Positions 8,645 through 17,280 of a stretch of 64,000 nucleotides of DNA are shown here, piece by piece. Both the position numbers and the translations under genes were made by a program. This DNA comes from Prevotella aff. ruminicola Tc2-24. GTDB taxonomy: Bacteria > Bacteroidota > Bacteroidia > Bacteroidales > Bacteroidaceae. The stretch lies in the NCBI RefSeq assembly GCF_900110895.1, contig NZ_FOIQ01000001.1, positions 186,001 through 250,000 on the forward strand. Direction: 5' to 3'. The notes beneath the pieces are model-generated. The model saw only the letters and a list, made by a program, of their open reading frames with translations. It was not told where the DNA came from and did no database searches. Each line of letters starts with the position of its first letter. Position 1 is the first letter of the stretch.

Positions 8645-10306
8645 TTACTTGTAGAGGTAACGTTTGATAGACCTCTTCGGTGTCTTTTCAAACTCCTGTT
8701 CGTGAATCTCGATCTCGGTGATCTTCTCGTAGGCGGGAATCATCTCGTTCAATCCATTACGGTTCTGTTCCATAATATTCTTGAGATCTTCCTCTGAGAA
8801 TCCCATATTCTTGGCTTCTTCCATGTCAGGATGTACGAGAGCCACCAGTTTGTTGTCTCTCTGTACGACGATGCTCTCTACGACCATGGTCATCGAGTTC
8901 AGCTTATCCTCGATCTCCTCGGGATAGATGTTCTGGCCGTTTGGACCAAGGAGCATGTTCTTCGACCGACCGTTGATGAACACGTTTCCGTCGGCATCCA
9001 TGGTGCCAAGATCTCCCGTGTGGTACCATCCGTCACGATCGATGGTCTCGGCCGTAGCTTCCGGGTTCTTGTAATAACCCAGCATCACGTTCGGTCCTTT
9101 CGTCAGGATCTCACCGGGCACACGCTGTGGGTCGGGCGATGCGATCTTCACCTCCTGATGCAGGGCTGCACGCCCGCAAGAGCCGGGCGCAAAGGTCTTC
9201 CAGTCACGGTAGCAGATGATCGGAGCACACTCCGTAGCACCGTAACCGACGGTATAGGGGAAGTCTATCCGTTTCAAGAACTGTTCCACCTCTTGGTTCA
9301 GGGCAGCGCCGCCGATGATGACCTCATACAGTCTTCCGCCAAAGGCCTTGAGCACTTCTTGACAGATCTTCTCGCGCACCTTCTTGGAGATAACCGGCAT
9401 CTGCAGCAGCAGGCGCATGCGGTTGTTCTGGATCTTCGGGAACACCTTCTTGCGGATGATCTTCTCAATGATCAGCGGTACGGCGATGACGATGACCGGC
9501 TTGATCTCTGCCAGTGCCTGTGCAATGATGGCAGGCGAGGGGATACGGTTCAGGTAGTAGACATGACAACCGTAGTTGAACTCGAAGAGGAACTCGAAAG
9601 CCATGCCGTACATGTGAGCCATCGGCAGCATGGATATGATACGGTCACCAGGCTTGAGCTGCTTCCCAAGTACGTTGACAGCGAAGGCATAGTTCGACCA
9701 GAGGGCACGGTATGGAATCATCACACCCTTGGAGAACCCGGTAGTACCGGAGGTGTAGTTGATCACCGCCAGTTCCTCGGGACTCTGTTCTACGTAATAG
9801 CTGACATGCTGCTTACGGAAATATTTCGGGAATTTCTTTCCATAGAGTTCGTTCAGATGCTCACGTGCATAAGTCAACTTATCCGTACGACTGATCATCA
9901 GTGAGTAGTCGGGGTTGTTGATGATACCCTCCAGGGTCGGCATGGCCTGCGGATCGATGATCGTCGCCACATGGTCGCCCACGAACAGCAGTCTGGCCTC
10001 CGAGTGGTTCACGATATTATGAATCTGCTCGGCATTGAACTCATGTAGGATAGGCACAGCCACGGCTCCATAGGTGAGCGTGGCGATGAAGGCCACAGCC
10101 CATTGTGAGGAGTTACGGCCGCAGAGCGCGATCTTGTCGCCCTTCTGGATGCCACTGTTTTCAAAGAGAATGTGTAGTTTCTCGATTTTTCTTGCTACAT
10201 CATGGAACTGTAGCGTCTGTCCTTTGAAGTCGGTCAGTGCGTCACGATCCCAATTGTCGATGATACTCTTCTGGATGAGAGCGTTGAAGCTAGGTATTTG
10301 TTCCAT
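8645..10306 (-). CDS. Long-chain acyl-CoA synthetase-like AMP-binding protein, copy 2
   Basis: This 553-residue ANL-superfamily adenylating enzyme would activate a fatty acid to acyl-AMP and then the CoA (or carrier protein) thioester. Core motifs are present: INYTSGTTGFSKGV (ATP P-loop, about residue 185), YGATECAP, and WYHTGDLG with the catalytic Lys region KTPKRSIKRYLYK at the C-terminus. It starts 6 bp after the stop of a very similar upstream gene, so the two form a tandem duplication in one operon. The substrate-pocket segments differ between copies (for example RDWKTFAPGSCG here), which may mean different chain preferences. Confidence 0.88.
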   Translation of the reverse strand: MEQIPSFNALIQKSIIDNWDRDALTDFKGQTLQFHDVARKIEKLHILFENSGIQKGDKIALCGRNSSQWAVAFIATLTYGAVAVPILHEFNAEQIHNIVNHSEARLLFVGDHVATIIDPQAMPTLEGIINNPDYSLMISRTDKLTYAREHLNELYGKKFPKYFRKQHVSYYVEQSPEELAVINYTSGTTGFSKGVMIPYRALWSNYAFAVNVLGKQLKPGDRIISMLPMAHMYGMAFEFLFEFNYGCHVYYLNRIPSPAIIAQALAEIKPVIVIAVPLIIEKIIRKKVFPKIQNNRMRLLLQMPVISKKVREKICQEVLKAFGGRLYEVIIGGAALNQEVEQFLKRIDFPYTVGYGATECAPIICYRDWKTFAPGSCGRAALHQEVKIASPDPQRVPGEILTKGPNVMLGYYKNPEATAETIDRDGWYHTGDLGTMDADGNVFINGRSKNMLLGPNGQNIYPEEIEDKLNSMTMVVESIVVQRDNKLVALVHPDMEEAKNMGFSEEDLKNIMEQNRNGLNEMIPAYEKITEIEIHEQEFEKTPKRSIKRYLYK

Positions 10307-10312
10307 ATGTGA

Positions 10313-11971
10313 TTAGTTATTCTTATATAGGTAGCGTTTGATACTCTTCTTTGGTGTCTTCTCAAACTCCTGTTCTTGGAGTTCAATAGCAGAGATACGG
10401 CTGTAGACAGGTAGCGTATTGTTCAGCTCCTGACGGTTCTGCTCCATGATGTTCGCCAGTTCCTTCTTGCTGAAGCTGACCACCTCGTCTTTGTCGGGAT
10501 AGACCAGTGCCACTAGCTTGTCGCCACGCTGTATGACAAGACTCTCAGATACCATGACCATCGCGTTGAGCTTATCCTCGATCTCCTCGGGATACACGTT
10601 CTGTCCATTGGCGCCGAGCAGCATGTTCTTGATACGTCCCCGGATGAAGATATGTCCGTCTTCCGACATCGTTCCGAGGTCACCGGTGTGATACCAGCCC
10701 TCTTCGTCGATGGCGGCATCCGTAGCCTCCTGGTTCTTGAAGTAGCCAGTCATGAGGTTCGTACCTCGGGTAACAATCTCACCGGGAATGTTCTGTGGAT
10801 CGTTGCTTAGGATGCGCACCTCCATACGGTCAACAGGTGTACCGCATGAACCGCTGATGAATTCCTTATAGTCGCTGAACGAGATCAGAGGCGCACATTC
10901 GGTCGTACCGTAACCGACGGTGATGGGGAAGCCGATGGAGAGGAGGAACTCCTCCACCTCTTTTGATAAGGGCGCACCACCGACGATGACCTCATAGAGG
11001 TTGCCGCCGAAGGCATTATACACCTCCTGACAGATATGTTTCTTGACTTTCTTGCTGACCACCGGCATGGCAAGCAGCAGTCTGACGCGGTTGTCTTGTA
11101 TCTTCGGGAACACCTTTTTACGGATGATCTTCTCGATGATCAGTGGCACGGTGATGATGACCGATGGCTTCACCGTGGCAAAGGCCTCTGCGATGATGGC
11201 CGGTGACGGCAGACGGGTCAGGAAGAACAGGTGACAGCCGTTGCAGAATCCGAACAGGAACTCGATGGCCATACCATACATGTGAGCCATGGGCAGGATG
11301 CTGAGCATGTTATCGCCCCGCTTCACGTTCTTGCCCAGCACACGTATCACAAACTCGATGTTTCCCCACAGTGTGCGATAAGGCAGCATGACACCCTTCG
11401 AGAAGCCTGTGGTACCACTGGTATAGTTGATCAGTGCCAGTTCCTCGGCCTCATCCACATGGTAGCTCACATGCTCTGCACGGAAGGCTCTCGGGTACTT
11501 ACTGCCGAACATCATGTTCAGATGTTCACGGGCATAGGTGACCTTCTCCGAGCGAGAGATCATCAGTGAGAAGTCGGGGATATTGATGATAGCCTCCAAT
11601 GCCGGCATCGCTTCTGGATCGATGGTCTTCACGGCAAAGTCGCCAATGAACAATAACTTTGACTCGGAATGGTTGACGATATTCTGGATTTGTTCTCCGT
11701 TGAACTCGTGCAGGATCGGCACGGCGACGGCGCCATAGGTGAGTGTGGCAAGGAAGGCGACGGCCCAATGGGCTGAGTTACGTCCGCAGAGAGCGATCTT
11801 ATCACCTTTCTGAACACCGCTGTTCTCAAAGAGAATATGTAATTTTTCGATTTTACGTGCTACATCGTGAAATTGGAGGGTAATACCCTGGTAGTCTGTC
11901 AACGCATCCTGATTCCAGTTGTCTATGATTGCTCTTTGTATATATGCATTAAAACTGCTAAAGTTTTCCAT
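10313..11971 (-). CDS. Long-chain acyl-CoA synthetase-like AMP-binding protein, copy 1
   Basis: This 552-residue AMP-binding enzyme is the first of the tandem pair. INYTSGTTGFSKGV, YGTTECAP, WYHTGDLG and the C-terminal KTPKKSIKRYLYK show an intact adenylation enzyme. I chose the start MENFSSF at 11971 because it aligns with MEQIPSF of the paralogue; the longer frame runs back towards the promoter. The two proteins align end to end without large gaps, with most positions identical. A perfect TTTG-N19-TACCTTTG promoter lies 30 bp upstream. Many Bacteroidetes use such enzymes to incorporate exogenous fatty acids. Confidence 0.88.
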   Translation of the reverse strand: MENFSSFNAYIQRAIIDNWNQDALTDYQGITLQFHDVARKIEKLHILFENSGVQKGDKIALCGRNSAHWAVAFLATLTYGAVAVPILHEFNGEQIQNIVNHSESKLLFIGDFAVKTIDPEAMPALEAIINIPDFSLMISRSEKVTYAREHLNMMFGSKYPRAFRAEHVSYHVDEAEELALINYTSGTTGFSKGVMLPYRTLWGNIEFVIRVLGKNVKRGDNMLSILPMAHMYGMAIEFLFGFCNGCHLFFLTRLPSPAIIAEAFATVKPSVIITVPLIIEKIIRKKVFPKIQDNRVRLLLAMPVVSKKVKKHICQEVYNAFGGNLYEVIVGGAPLSKEVEEFLLSIGFPITVGYGTTECAPLISFSDYKEFISGSCGTPVDRMEVRILSNDPQNIPGEIVTRGTNLMTGYFKNQEATDAAIDEEGWYHTGDLGTMSEDGHIFIRGRIKNMLLGANGQNVYPEEIEDKLNAMVMVSESLVIQRGDKLVALVYPDKDEVVSFSKKELANIMEQNRQELNNTLPVYSRISAIELQEQEFEKTPKKSIKRYLYKNN

Positions 11972-12000
11972 TGAAATTGCACAAATTTTGAAATTTTGTG

Positions 12001-12031
12001 CAAAGGTATACAATTATCTGCACATTTCAAA
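12001..12031 (-). promoter_or_regulatory. Promoter of the tandem acyl-CoA synthetase operon
   Basis: On the minus strand TTTG (12031-12028) is followed after exactly 19 bp by TACCTTTG (12008-12001), an ideal Bacteroidetes promoter. Confidence 0.8.
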
Positions 12032-12097
12032 AAAAAATGTGCAATATTTTAGTCGGTAGGAGAAAAAAAACAATATAGGTGATGAATCGGACAGCTA

Positions 12098-13345
12098 TTA
12101 TTCGTACCTCATCGATTTGGCCGGGTGGATATGAGAGATCAGATAGCTCGGAGCGATGAGCACGAACACGCATATCAGTAGGGTGGCGACGTTGATGAGC
12201 AATATCAGAAGGATGTTCAGTTCCATGGGCGCCTTACTGACATAATAGGTCTGCGGATCCAGGGCGATGATGCCTGTATAGTTTTGTAACAGTACGATGC
12301 CGACACCTATTATATTACCCCAGAACAACCCCTGTCCGATGATGAAGACGGAGAACCAGAGGAAGGTATGTCTGATGGTGTCGTTCCTGGCACCTACCGC
12401 CTTGAGGATACCGATCATCTGCGTGCGTTCGAGGATGATGATGAGCAAACCGCTGATCATCGTGAAGCCTGCCACGCATACCATCAGGAACAGGATGATC
12501 CAGACGTTGATGTCGAGCAGTTCAAGCCAAGAGAATACCTGAGGGTACACCTCGTAGATGGTTTGTGTGGTGAAGGTGTTACCGATGCGGTCGCTGCTAC
12601 GGTTCACCTGTTCGATGAATCGGTCTTCTGTCTGGTCCAGCGTCTCCAGATTGTCCACGCTGACCTCGATGCCCGAGCAGATGTCTTTCTCCCAACCGTT
12701 GATGCGGTTGACAGTATGTAGGTCCGTGAAGCACAGGTTCTCATCGAAGCGCGTCATGTTGGTCTGGTAGATGCCACATACCGTGTATCTGCGCGTCCTC
12801 ACATCATCGCCGTCGAAGAAATAGGCAAACACCTTATCTCCGCTCTTCAGCCTCAGCTTGTCGGCAATCATCTTTGAGAGAAGCAGTTGGTAGCGGCTGG
12901 TAGAGTCGCTGAACTGTGGGATGTCGCCCGATACCAGATTGGATTTCAGGAACTGTGTGTCGTATTCTTGTCCGATGCCCTTGAACACGATACCCAGGAA
13001 GTCGTCGTCGGTCTTCAGAAGTCCTTGTGTATAAGAGTACCGCTCAGCATGCCTGACACCTTCAATATGCTGAAGGACGTTCATGACACTGTCGTCGGCA
13101 CAGATGACATAAGGATCGGATGTGTTGTAGCTGAGGATATTATGTACCTGTATATGACCGCCGAACCCTACCACTTTGTCGCGTATGGTATGCTTGAAGC
13201 CCAGGATGACGGATACCGTGACGATCATGACGGCCAGTCCGATGGCTACACCGACGGTAGCGATACGGATAGCCGGACGACTCACTTTCCGCTTGTCGCC
13301 CTCGTCACTGTATATGCGCCTGGCTATGAATAAGGGTAGGTTCAT
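12098..13345 (-). CDS. ABC transporter permease, LolC/LolE (FtsX-domain) type
   Basis: This 415-residue inner-membrane protein has one N-terminal transmembrane helix (about 30-50), a periplasmic MacB-like domain (about 55-270) and three C-terminal helices forming the FtsX domain (about 280-305, 325-355 and 375-405). This is the LolC/LolE architecture: a type VII ABC permease that extracts lipoproteins from the inner membrane and passes them to LolA. The N-terminal FIARRIYSDEGDKRKVSRPAIRIA is typical of Bacteroidales LolE-like proteins. No ATPase gene is adjacent. It lies 29 bp after the aminotransferase on the same strand, so probably one transcript. Confidence 0.82.
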   Translation of the reverse strand: MNLPLFIARRIYSDEGDKRKVSRPAIRIATVGVAIGLAVMIVTVSVILGFKHTIRDKVVGFGGHIQVHNILSYNTSDPYVICADDSVMNVLQHIEGVRHAERYSYTQGLLKTDDDFLGIVFKGIGQEYDTQFLKSNLVSGDIPQFSDSTSRYQLLLSKMIADKLRLKSGDKVFAYFFDGDDVRTRRYTVCGIYQTNMTRFDENLCFTDLHTVNRINGWEKDICSGIEVSVDNLETLDQTEDRFIEQVNRSSDRIGNTFTTQTIYEVYPQVFSWLELLDINVWIILFLMVCVAGFTMISGLLIIILERTQMIGILKAVGARNDTIRHTFLWFSVFIIGQGLFWGNIIGVGIVLLQNYTGIIALDPQTYYVSKAPMELNILLILLINVATLLICVFVLIAPSYLISHIHPAKSMRYE

Positions 13346-13374
13346 GTCGAACAGCTAACGGTCATCAGCAAAGA

Positions 13375-14586
13375 CTAATAACCAGCATCCTCTGTTCTTC
13401 CCGGATAGGCCTCCAGTGCCTTCCGCAGAACGACGAGTGCCCGCTCCAGATCTTTCTTCTTCAGCACGTAGGCGATACGTACCTGATTGATGCCGGCACC
13501 GGGAGTGGTATAGAAGCCTGCGGCAGGAGCCATCATCACCGTCTCGCCCTCGTACTCGAACTCCGACAGACACCAGCGGCAGAAAGCCTCGGCATCGTCG
13601 ACGGGCAGCTTCGCTACGGTATAGAAGGCACCCATGGGAATTGGTGAGTAGACACCGGGGATGCGGTTCAGACCATCGATCAGACATTTACGACGCTCCA
13701 CATACTCATCGTACACGTCACGGTAATACTCCTCCGGAGCATCCAAAGAGGCCTCAGCGACAATCTGTCCGATGAGGGGAGGAGAGAGACGGGCCTGACA
13801 GAACTTCATCACGGCCTTTCTGACCTCTGCGTTCTTCGTGATCAGCGCACCGATGCGGATGCCGCACTCAGAATAGCGTTTCGATACGGAGTCGATCAGG
13901 ATCACGTTCTGCTCGATACCTTCCAGATGGCAGGCCGAGATATAGGGCGATCCTGTGTAGATATATTCGCGGTACACCTCATCGGAGAAGAGGTACAGAT
14001 CGTATTTCTTGACCAGGTCACGGATCTGGTTCATCTCGCGGCGGGTATAGAGATAACCTGTCGGGTTGTTCGGGTTGCAGATCATGATGGCACGGGTGCG
14101 CTCGTTGATCAGCTCCTCGAACTTCTCCACCTTCGGCAACGAGAAACCTTCCTCGATGGTGGTGGCGATGGTACGGATCTTGGCGCCCGCCGAGATGGCG
14201 AAAGCCATATAGTTGGCATATGCTGGTTCTGGCACGATGATCTCATCGCCCGGGTTCAGACAGGACAGGAAGGCGAAGAGTACCGCCTCACTTCCTCCTG
14301 AGGTGATGATGATGTCATCAGCGGTGACATTGATATTGTACTTGGCGTAATAGTCCACCAGTTTCTCGCGGTAGCTCTGATAGCCTTGCGACGGTGAGTA
14401 TTCCAGAATCTCACGGTCGATCTGCTTGAGTGCATCAAGTCCTACCTGCGGTGTGGGCAGGTCTGGTTGACCGATGTTCAGGTGATACACCTTTGTTCCT
14501 CTTTTCTTGGCGGCAACGGCCAGAGGGGCGAGTTTCCTGATAGGTGACTCGGGCATCTCAAGGCCGCGTACTGAAATTTCAGGCAT
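13375..14586 (-). CDS. Pyridoxal-phosphate aminotransferase, class I/II
   Basis: This 403-residue protein is a fold-type I aminotransferase of the aspartate aminotransferase superfamily. It has NIGQPDLPTP near the N-terminus, the substrate-contacting NPNNPTGY motif (about 172), SDEVYREYIY and the PLP-lysine segment SVSKRYSECGIRIG (Lys near residue 237). It moves an amino group between an amino acid and a 2-oxo acid. Which amino acid is used cannot be decided from motifs; such proteins are often labelled aspartate or alanine aminotransferases. It starts behind a TACCTTTG box and is followed by the LolE-like gene. Confidence 0.88.
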   Translation of the reverse strand: MPEISVRGLEMPESPIRKLAPLAVAAKKRGTKVYHLNIGQPDLPTPQVGLDALKQIDREILEYSPSQGYQSYREKLVDYYAKYNINVTADDIIITSGGSEAVLFAFLSCLNPGDEIIVPEPAYANYMAFAISAGAKIRTIATTIEEGFSLPKVEKFEELINERTRAIMICNPNNPTGYLYTRREMNQIRDLVKKYDLYLFSDEVYREYIYTGSPYISACHLEGIEQNVILIDSVSKRYSECGIRIGALITKNAEVRKAVMKFCQARLSPPLIGQIVAEASLDAPEEYYRDVYDEYVERRKCLIDGLNRIPGVYSPIPMGAFYTVAKLPVDDAEAFCRWCLSEFEYEGETVMMAPAAGFYTTPGAGINQVRIAYVLKKKDLERALVVLRKALEAYPGRTEDAGY

Positions 14587-14640
14587 CTTCTTTAGTTTTT
14601 ATTTCGCTTCTAGCTTTTATCTTATATGTAAAAGTCGCTG

Positions 14641-14648
14641 CAAAGGTA
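14641..14648 (-). promoter_or_regulatory. -7 box of the aminotransferase promoter
   Basis: TACCTTTG on the minus strand, 54 bp upstream of the aminotransferase ATG. The -33 element is poorly matched. Confidence 0.5.
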
Positions 14649-14688
14649 ACACAATTTATCGTAAATCTCTGCAATCTGTCTTCAAAAA

Positions 14689-14720
14689 TTTGTGTTTCTC
14701 AGATTTTATATGTACTTTTG
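14689..14720 (+). promoter_or_regulatory. Promoter of the pseudokinase gene
   Basis: TTTG (14689-14692), 20 bp, then TACTTTTG (14713-14720). It is divergent from the aminotransferase promoter. The ATG at 14755 follows 34 bp later. Confidence 0.7.
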
Positions 14721-14754
14721 CCCGACAAAATCAAACAAAAGACAATTCTGTACG

Positions 14755-16083
14755 ATGAATTTCGAGGAATTATTAAACACACGTGACATTCGTAAGACCA
14801 CGAAGGTGCGCTTGCCCTATGGCTATTTCTACAAGCGTCTTATCGACGGGAAGTATTCTAATTTCGTGGAGTTTCATGATGATGTGGCTGACAACATCGC
14901 TTTCAGCAGTTGTGTGAAGCGTGAGTGTGAGGCTGTGGAGAAGATCGCCCATGCAGGACAGCTCCGTTTTACGCCGAACGTCGGTGAGGGTGGCATCTAT
15001 GCCATTGCCGTCGAGGTGGGTCATTTCATCACCATGGAGCAACTGTTGAACGAGGAGCCCTCGGTCGTCGCCAGAAAAGACTTTATCAGTGGTACGCTGC
15101 GCGACCTGTTTGATTTGACTGCCCTTTTGCATGAGCAGGAGATCTATCATGTCTGTTACGCCCCGTCGAATATCCTGGTACGGAAGAAAGACCAACAGGT
15201 GTGCTTGCTCTGTCACGGTTCGTTCTACCAGCGACTGGATCAGGATGTGCTGTACGACGGTGTCGAGGATTATGTGGCCCCCGAGGTGTTCGAGGGTGGT
15301 GCCATCGATGCACGTACCGATGTGTATTCCCTTGGAAAGTTCATCGCCTGGCTCTATGAGTCGTCGGGCCTGCCCATGGAACTGAAGGGCGTCGTGGAGA
15401 AAGCCACGGCAGAGGATCCCGAGAAGCGCTATGCCACTGTCGAGGCCATGCGCCATGCCATCAACGCCCGTCGTAACATGCGTCGCTCCGGTGTGATGGC
15501 GGCTGTCGCCCTGACTGTCGCCCTGATTATCGTGGGCTTGTTCTTCTACCTATTGCCAAGTCCCGATCCGGTGGAGTACGTGCAGCCTGTCGATGAACCC
15601 ATTCCCGACGAGATGCTCGAGGAGGACATGGAGGCCCTGTTGGGTATTGGTGCCGATGCCGACTCGGCAGCCCTGGCGGGTATCGTCGTGAAGGAACAGC
15701 TTAAGAACGACTCACTGGGTTATAGCGAAGGAAAGATGCGTGAGTATAATGCCAAGGCGGAGGCCATCTTCCGTAAGCAGTTCTCCAAGGCTGCCGACGC
15801 CATCATCTCAAGTGTATATACCCCGTCGAACATGAGTGGCTCAGCCAATGCCTTTGCCGCCAAAAACTCGTGGATGACGGAGGAGCTCGCGAAGAAACAG
15901 AAGGAGCTGATGGAGCTCTCAGGACTCAGTTCCGAGCATACACAGCGTGTGGCCTCAGAGATCATCGAGCAGATCACGCAGAAGAAGCGTGAGGCGCTCG
16001 ACAAGGATTATATGGGTATCAAGAAGCAGAAAGACGAACAGGAGTCGTCTGCCAGGAGAGTGCCCGGTGATAACAAGAAATAG
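14755..16083 (+). CDS. Membrane-anchored protein-kinase-like protein, probably a pseudokinase
   Basis: This 442-residue protein has a eukaryotic-type kinase fold (about 1-240), one transmembrane helix (about 246-268) and an extracytoplasmic, charged, helical tail (about 270-442). Kinase landmarks align by spacing, but the active-site residues are altered. The HRDLKPSN loop reads HVCYAPSN (132-139), so the catalytic Asp is Cys and the Lys is Ala. DFG reads CHG (153-155). APE is intact (175-177), as is the following DVYSLG (189-194). No clear VAIK lysine is seen. It therefore looks like a scaffold or sensor rather than an active Ser/Thr kinase. I chose ATG 14755 because the longer frame overlaps the promoter. 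The DUF4494 gene and yggS follow on the same strand. Confidence 0.75.
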   Translation: MNFEELLNTRDIRKTTKVRLPYGYFYKRLIDGKYSNFVEFHDDVADNIAFSSCVKRECEAVEKIAHAGQLRFTPNVGEGGIYAIAVEVGHFITMEQLLNEEPSVVARKDFISGTLRDLFDLTALLHEQEIYHVCYAPSNILVRKKDQQVCLLCHGSFYQRLDQDVLYDGVEDYVAPEVFEGGAIDARTDVYSLGKFIAWLYESSGLPMELKGVVEKATAEDPEKRYATVEAMRHAINARRNMRRSGVMAAVALTVALIIVGLFFYLLPSPDPVEYVQPVDEPIPDEMLEEDMEALLGIGADADSAALAGIVVKEQLKNDSLGYSEGKMREYNAKAEAIFRKQFSKAADAIISSVYTPSNMSGSANAFAAKNSWMTEELAKKQKELMELSGLSSEHTQRVASEIIEQITQKKREALDKDYMGIKKQKDEQESSARRVPGDNKK

Positions 16084-16118
16084 AGATTCAAAGAATAGAG
16101 AAAAACATCAATTACAAA

Positions 16119-16601
16119 ATGAGAAGCAGAACAGCAAATTGGTTTGAGTGCAAGATCCGTTACGAGAAGGTGATGGAAGACGGCTTGCAGAAAAAAGTAA
16201 ACGAGAGTTATGTGGTTGACGCCCTGAGCTTCAGTGAGGCCGAAGAGCGTATTATCGAGGAGATGTCCTCATATATCAGCGGAGAGTTCGACGTGGCCGA
16301 TATCAAGAAGGCTGCCTATAAGGAGATCTTCTTCGACGACTCCGATATGGCCGACAAATGGTACAAGGCCAAGATACAGTTTATCACCATCGACGAGAAG
16401 ACCGAGAAGGAGAAGCGCTCCAGCGTCACCTATCTGGTGCAGGCAGGCTCGTTCAACGGGGCTGTGAAGAATATCGACGAGGTGATGGGTGGCACGATGA
16501 TCGACTATGTCATTGCTTCGGTGGCTGAGACCACGCTGATGGATGTCTTCGAGTATAAGAAGACTGATAAAAAAGACGACAAACCGGAATACGAGCAATA
16601 A
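16119..16601 (+). CDS. DUF4494 domain protein
   Basis: This 160-residue soluble protein begins MRSRTANWFECKIRYEKVME and matches DUF4494, a Bacteroidetes family without known function. It appears to hold two similar alpha/beta halves: WFECKIRYEKV... and WYKAKIQFITIDEKTEKEKR share the pattern W-x-x-x-[KR]-I followed by a charged strand and a helix. This suggests an internal duplication. The tail is highly charged. The stop codon is one base before the yggS ATG, so translation of the two is probably coupled. Pairing with yggS hints at a housekeeping role, but nothing in the sequence names it. Confidence 0.8.
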   Translation: MRSRTANWFECKIRYEKVMEDGLQKKVNESYVVDALSFSEAEERIIEEMSSYISGEFDVADIKKAAYKEIFFDDSDMADKWYKAKIQFITIDEKTEKEKRSSVTYLVQAGSFNGAVKNIDEVMGGTMIDYVIASVAETTLMDVFEYKKTDKKDDKPEYEQ

Positions 16602-16602
16602 G

Positions 16603-17277
16603 ATGGACTACGACGTAAAAGGTCATTTGCATCAGATTCTAGACACATTGCCACAGGGTGTACGCCTTGTGGCAATTTCCAAGTACCACCCCAACGAATA
16701 TATTGAGGCGGCTTATGAGGAGGGACAGCGTGTTTTCGGCGAGAGCCATGAACAGGAACTCCGTCAGAAGCACGAACAGTTGCCCCAGGATATCGAGTGG
16801 CATTTTATCGGTCATCTGCAGACCAATAAGGTGAAATATATCGCACCGTATGTGTCAATGGTCGAGGCTGTTGACTCATTGAAGCTCCTGAAAGAGATTA
16901 ACCGTCAGGCGGAGCGTTGCGACCGGGTCATCAAGGTACTTCTGGAACTGCATATCGCCGAGGAGTCCACGAAGTACGGACTCACCCTCGACGCTTGTCG
17001 CGAGCTGCTCGAAGACGGTGAGTGGCGCGAGATGAAGCATGTGCAGATCTGTGGACTGATGATGATGGCCTCGTTCGTGGACGACCAGCAGCAGATACGT
17101 CGTGAGATGCAGACGGCCGCCGACTTCTTCGACGAGGTCAAAGCGAAATATTTTGCGGATGACGAGGCCTTCTGTGAACGCTCATGGGGCATGAGCGACG
17201 ACTATCTCATTGCCCTGGACACCCGTAGTACGATGGTGCGTATCGGCACCACGATCTTCGGTCCCCGGGTCTATTAA
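16603..17277 (+). CDS. yggS: YggS-family pyridoxal phosphate homeostasis protein
   Basis: This 224-residue protein binds PLP without being a classical enzyme and helps keep the cytoplasmic PLP pool balanced. Family features are LVAISKYHPNEYIEAAYEEG near the N-terminus (the Lys binds PLP), FGESHEQELRQK, IEWHFIGHLQTNKVKYI, and the C-terminal SWGMSDDY followed by GTTIFGPR. I chose ATG 16603 because it aligns with other family members; the longer frame overlaps the DUF4494 gene. It is convergent with the EFR1 gene, three bases apart. Confidence 0.93.
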   Translation: MDYDVKGHLHQILDTLPQGVRLVAISKYHPNEYIEAAYEEGQRVFGESHEQELRQKHEQLPQDIEWHFIGHLQTNKVKYIAPYVSMVEAVDSLKLLKEINRQAERCDRVIKVLLELHIAEESTKYGLTLDACRELLEDGEWREMKHVQICGLMMMASFVDDQQQIRREMQTAADFFDEVKAKYFADDEAFCERSWGMSDDYLIALDTRSTMVRIGTTIFGPRVY

Positions 17278-17280
17278 AGG

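Noticed and set aside
8831..9904. Open frame of 357 codons opposite the acyl-CoA synthetase gene
   Set aside because: Shadow of a well-supported gene; low-complexity translation without motifs.
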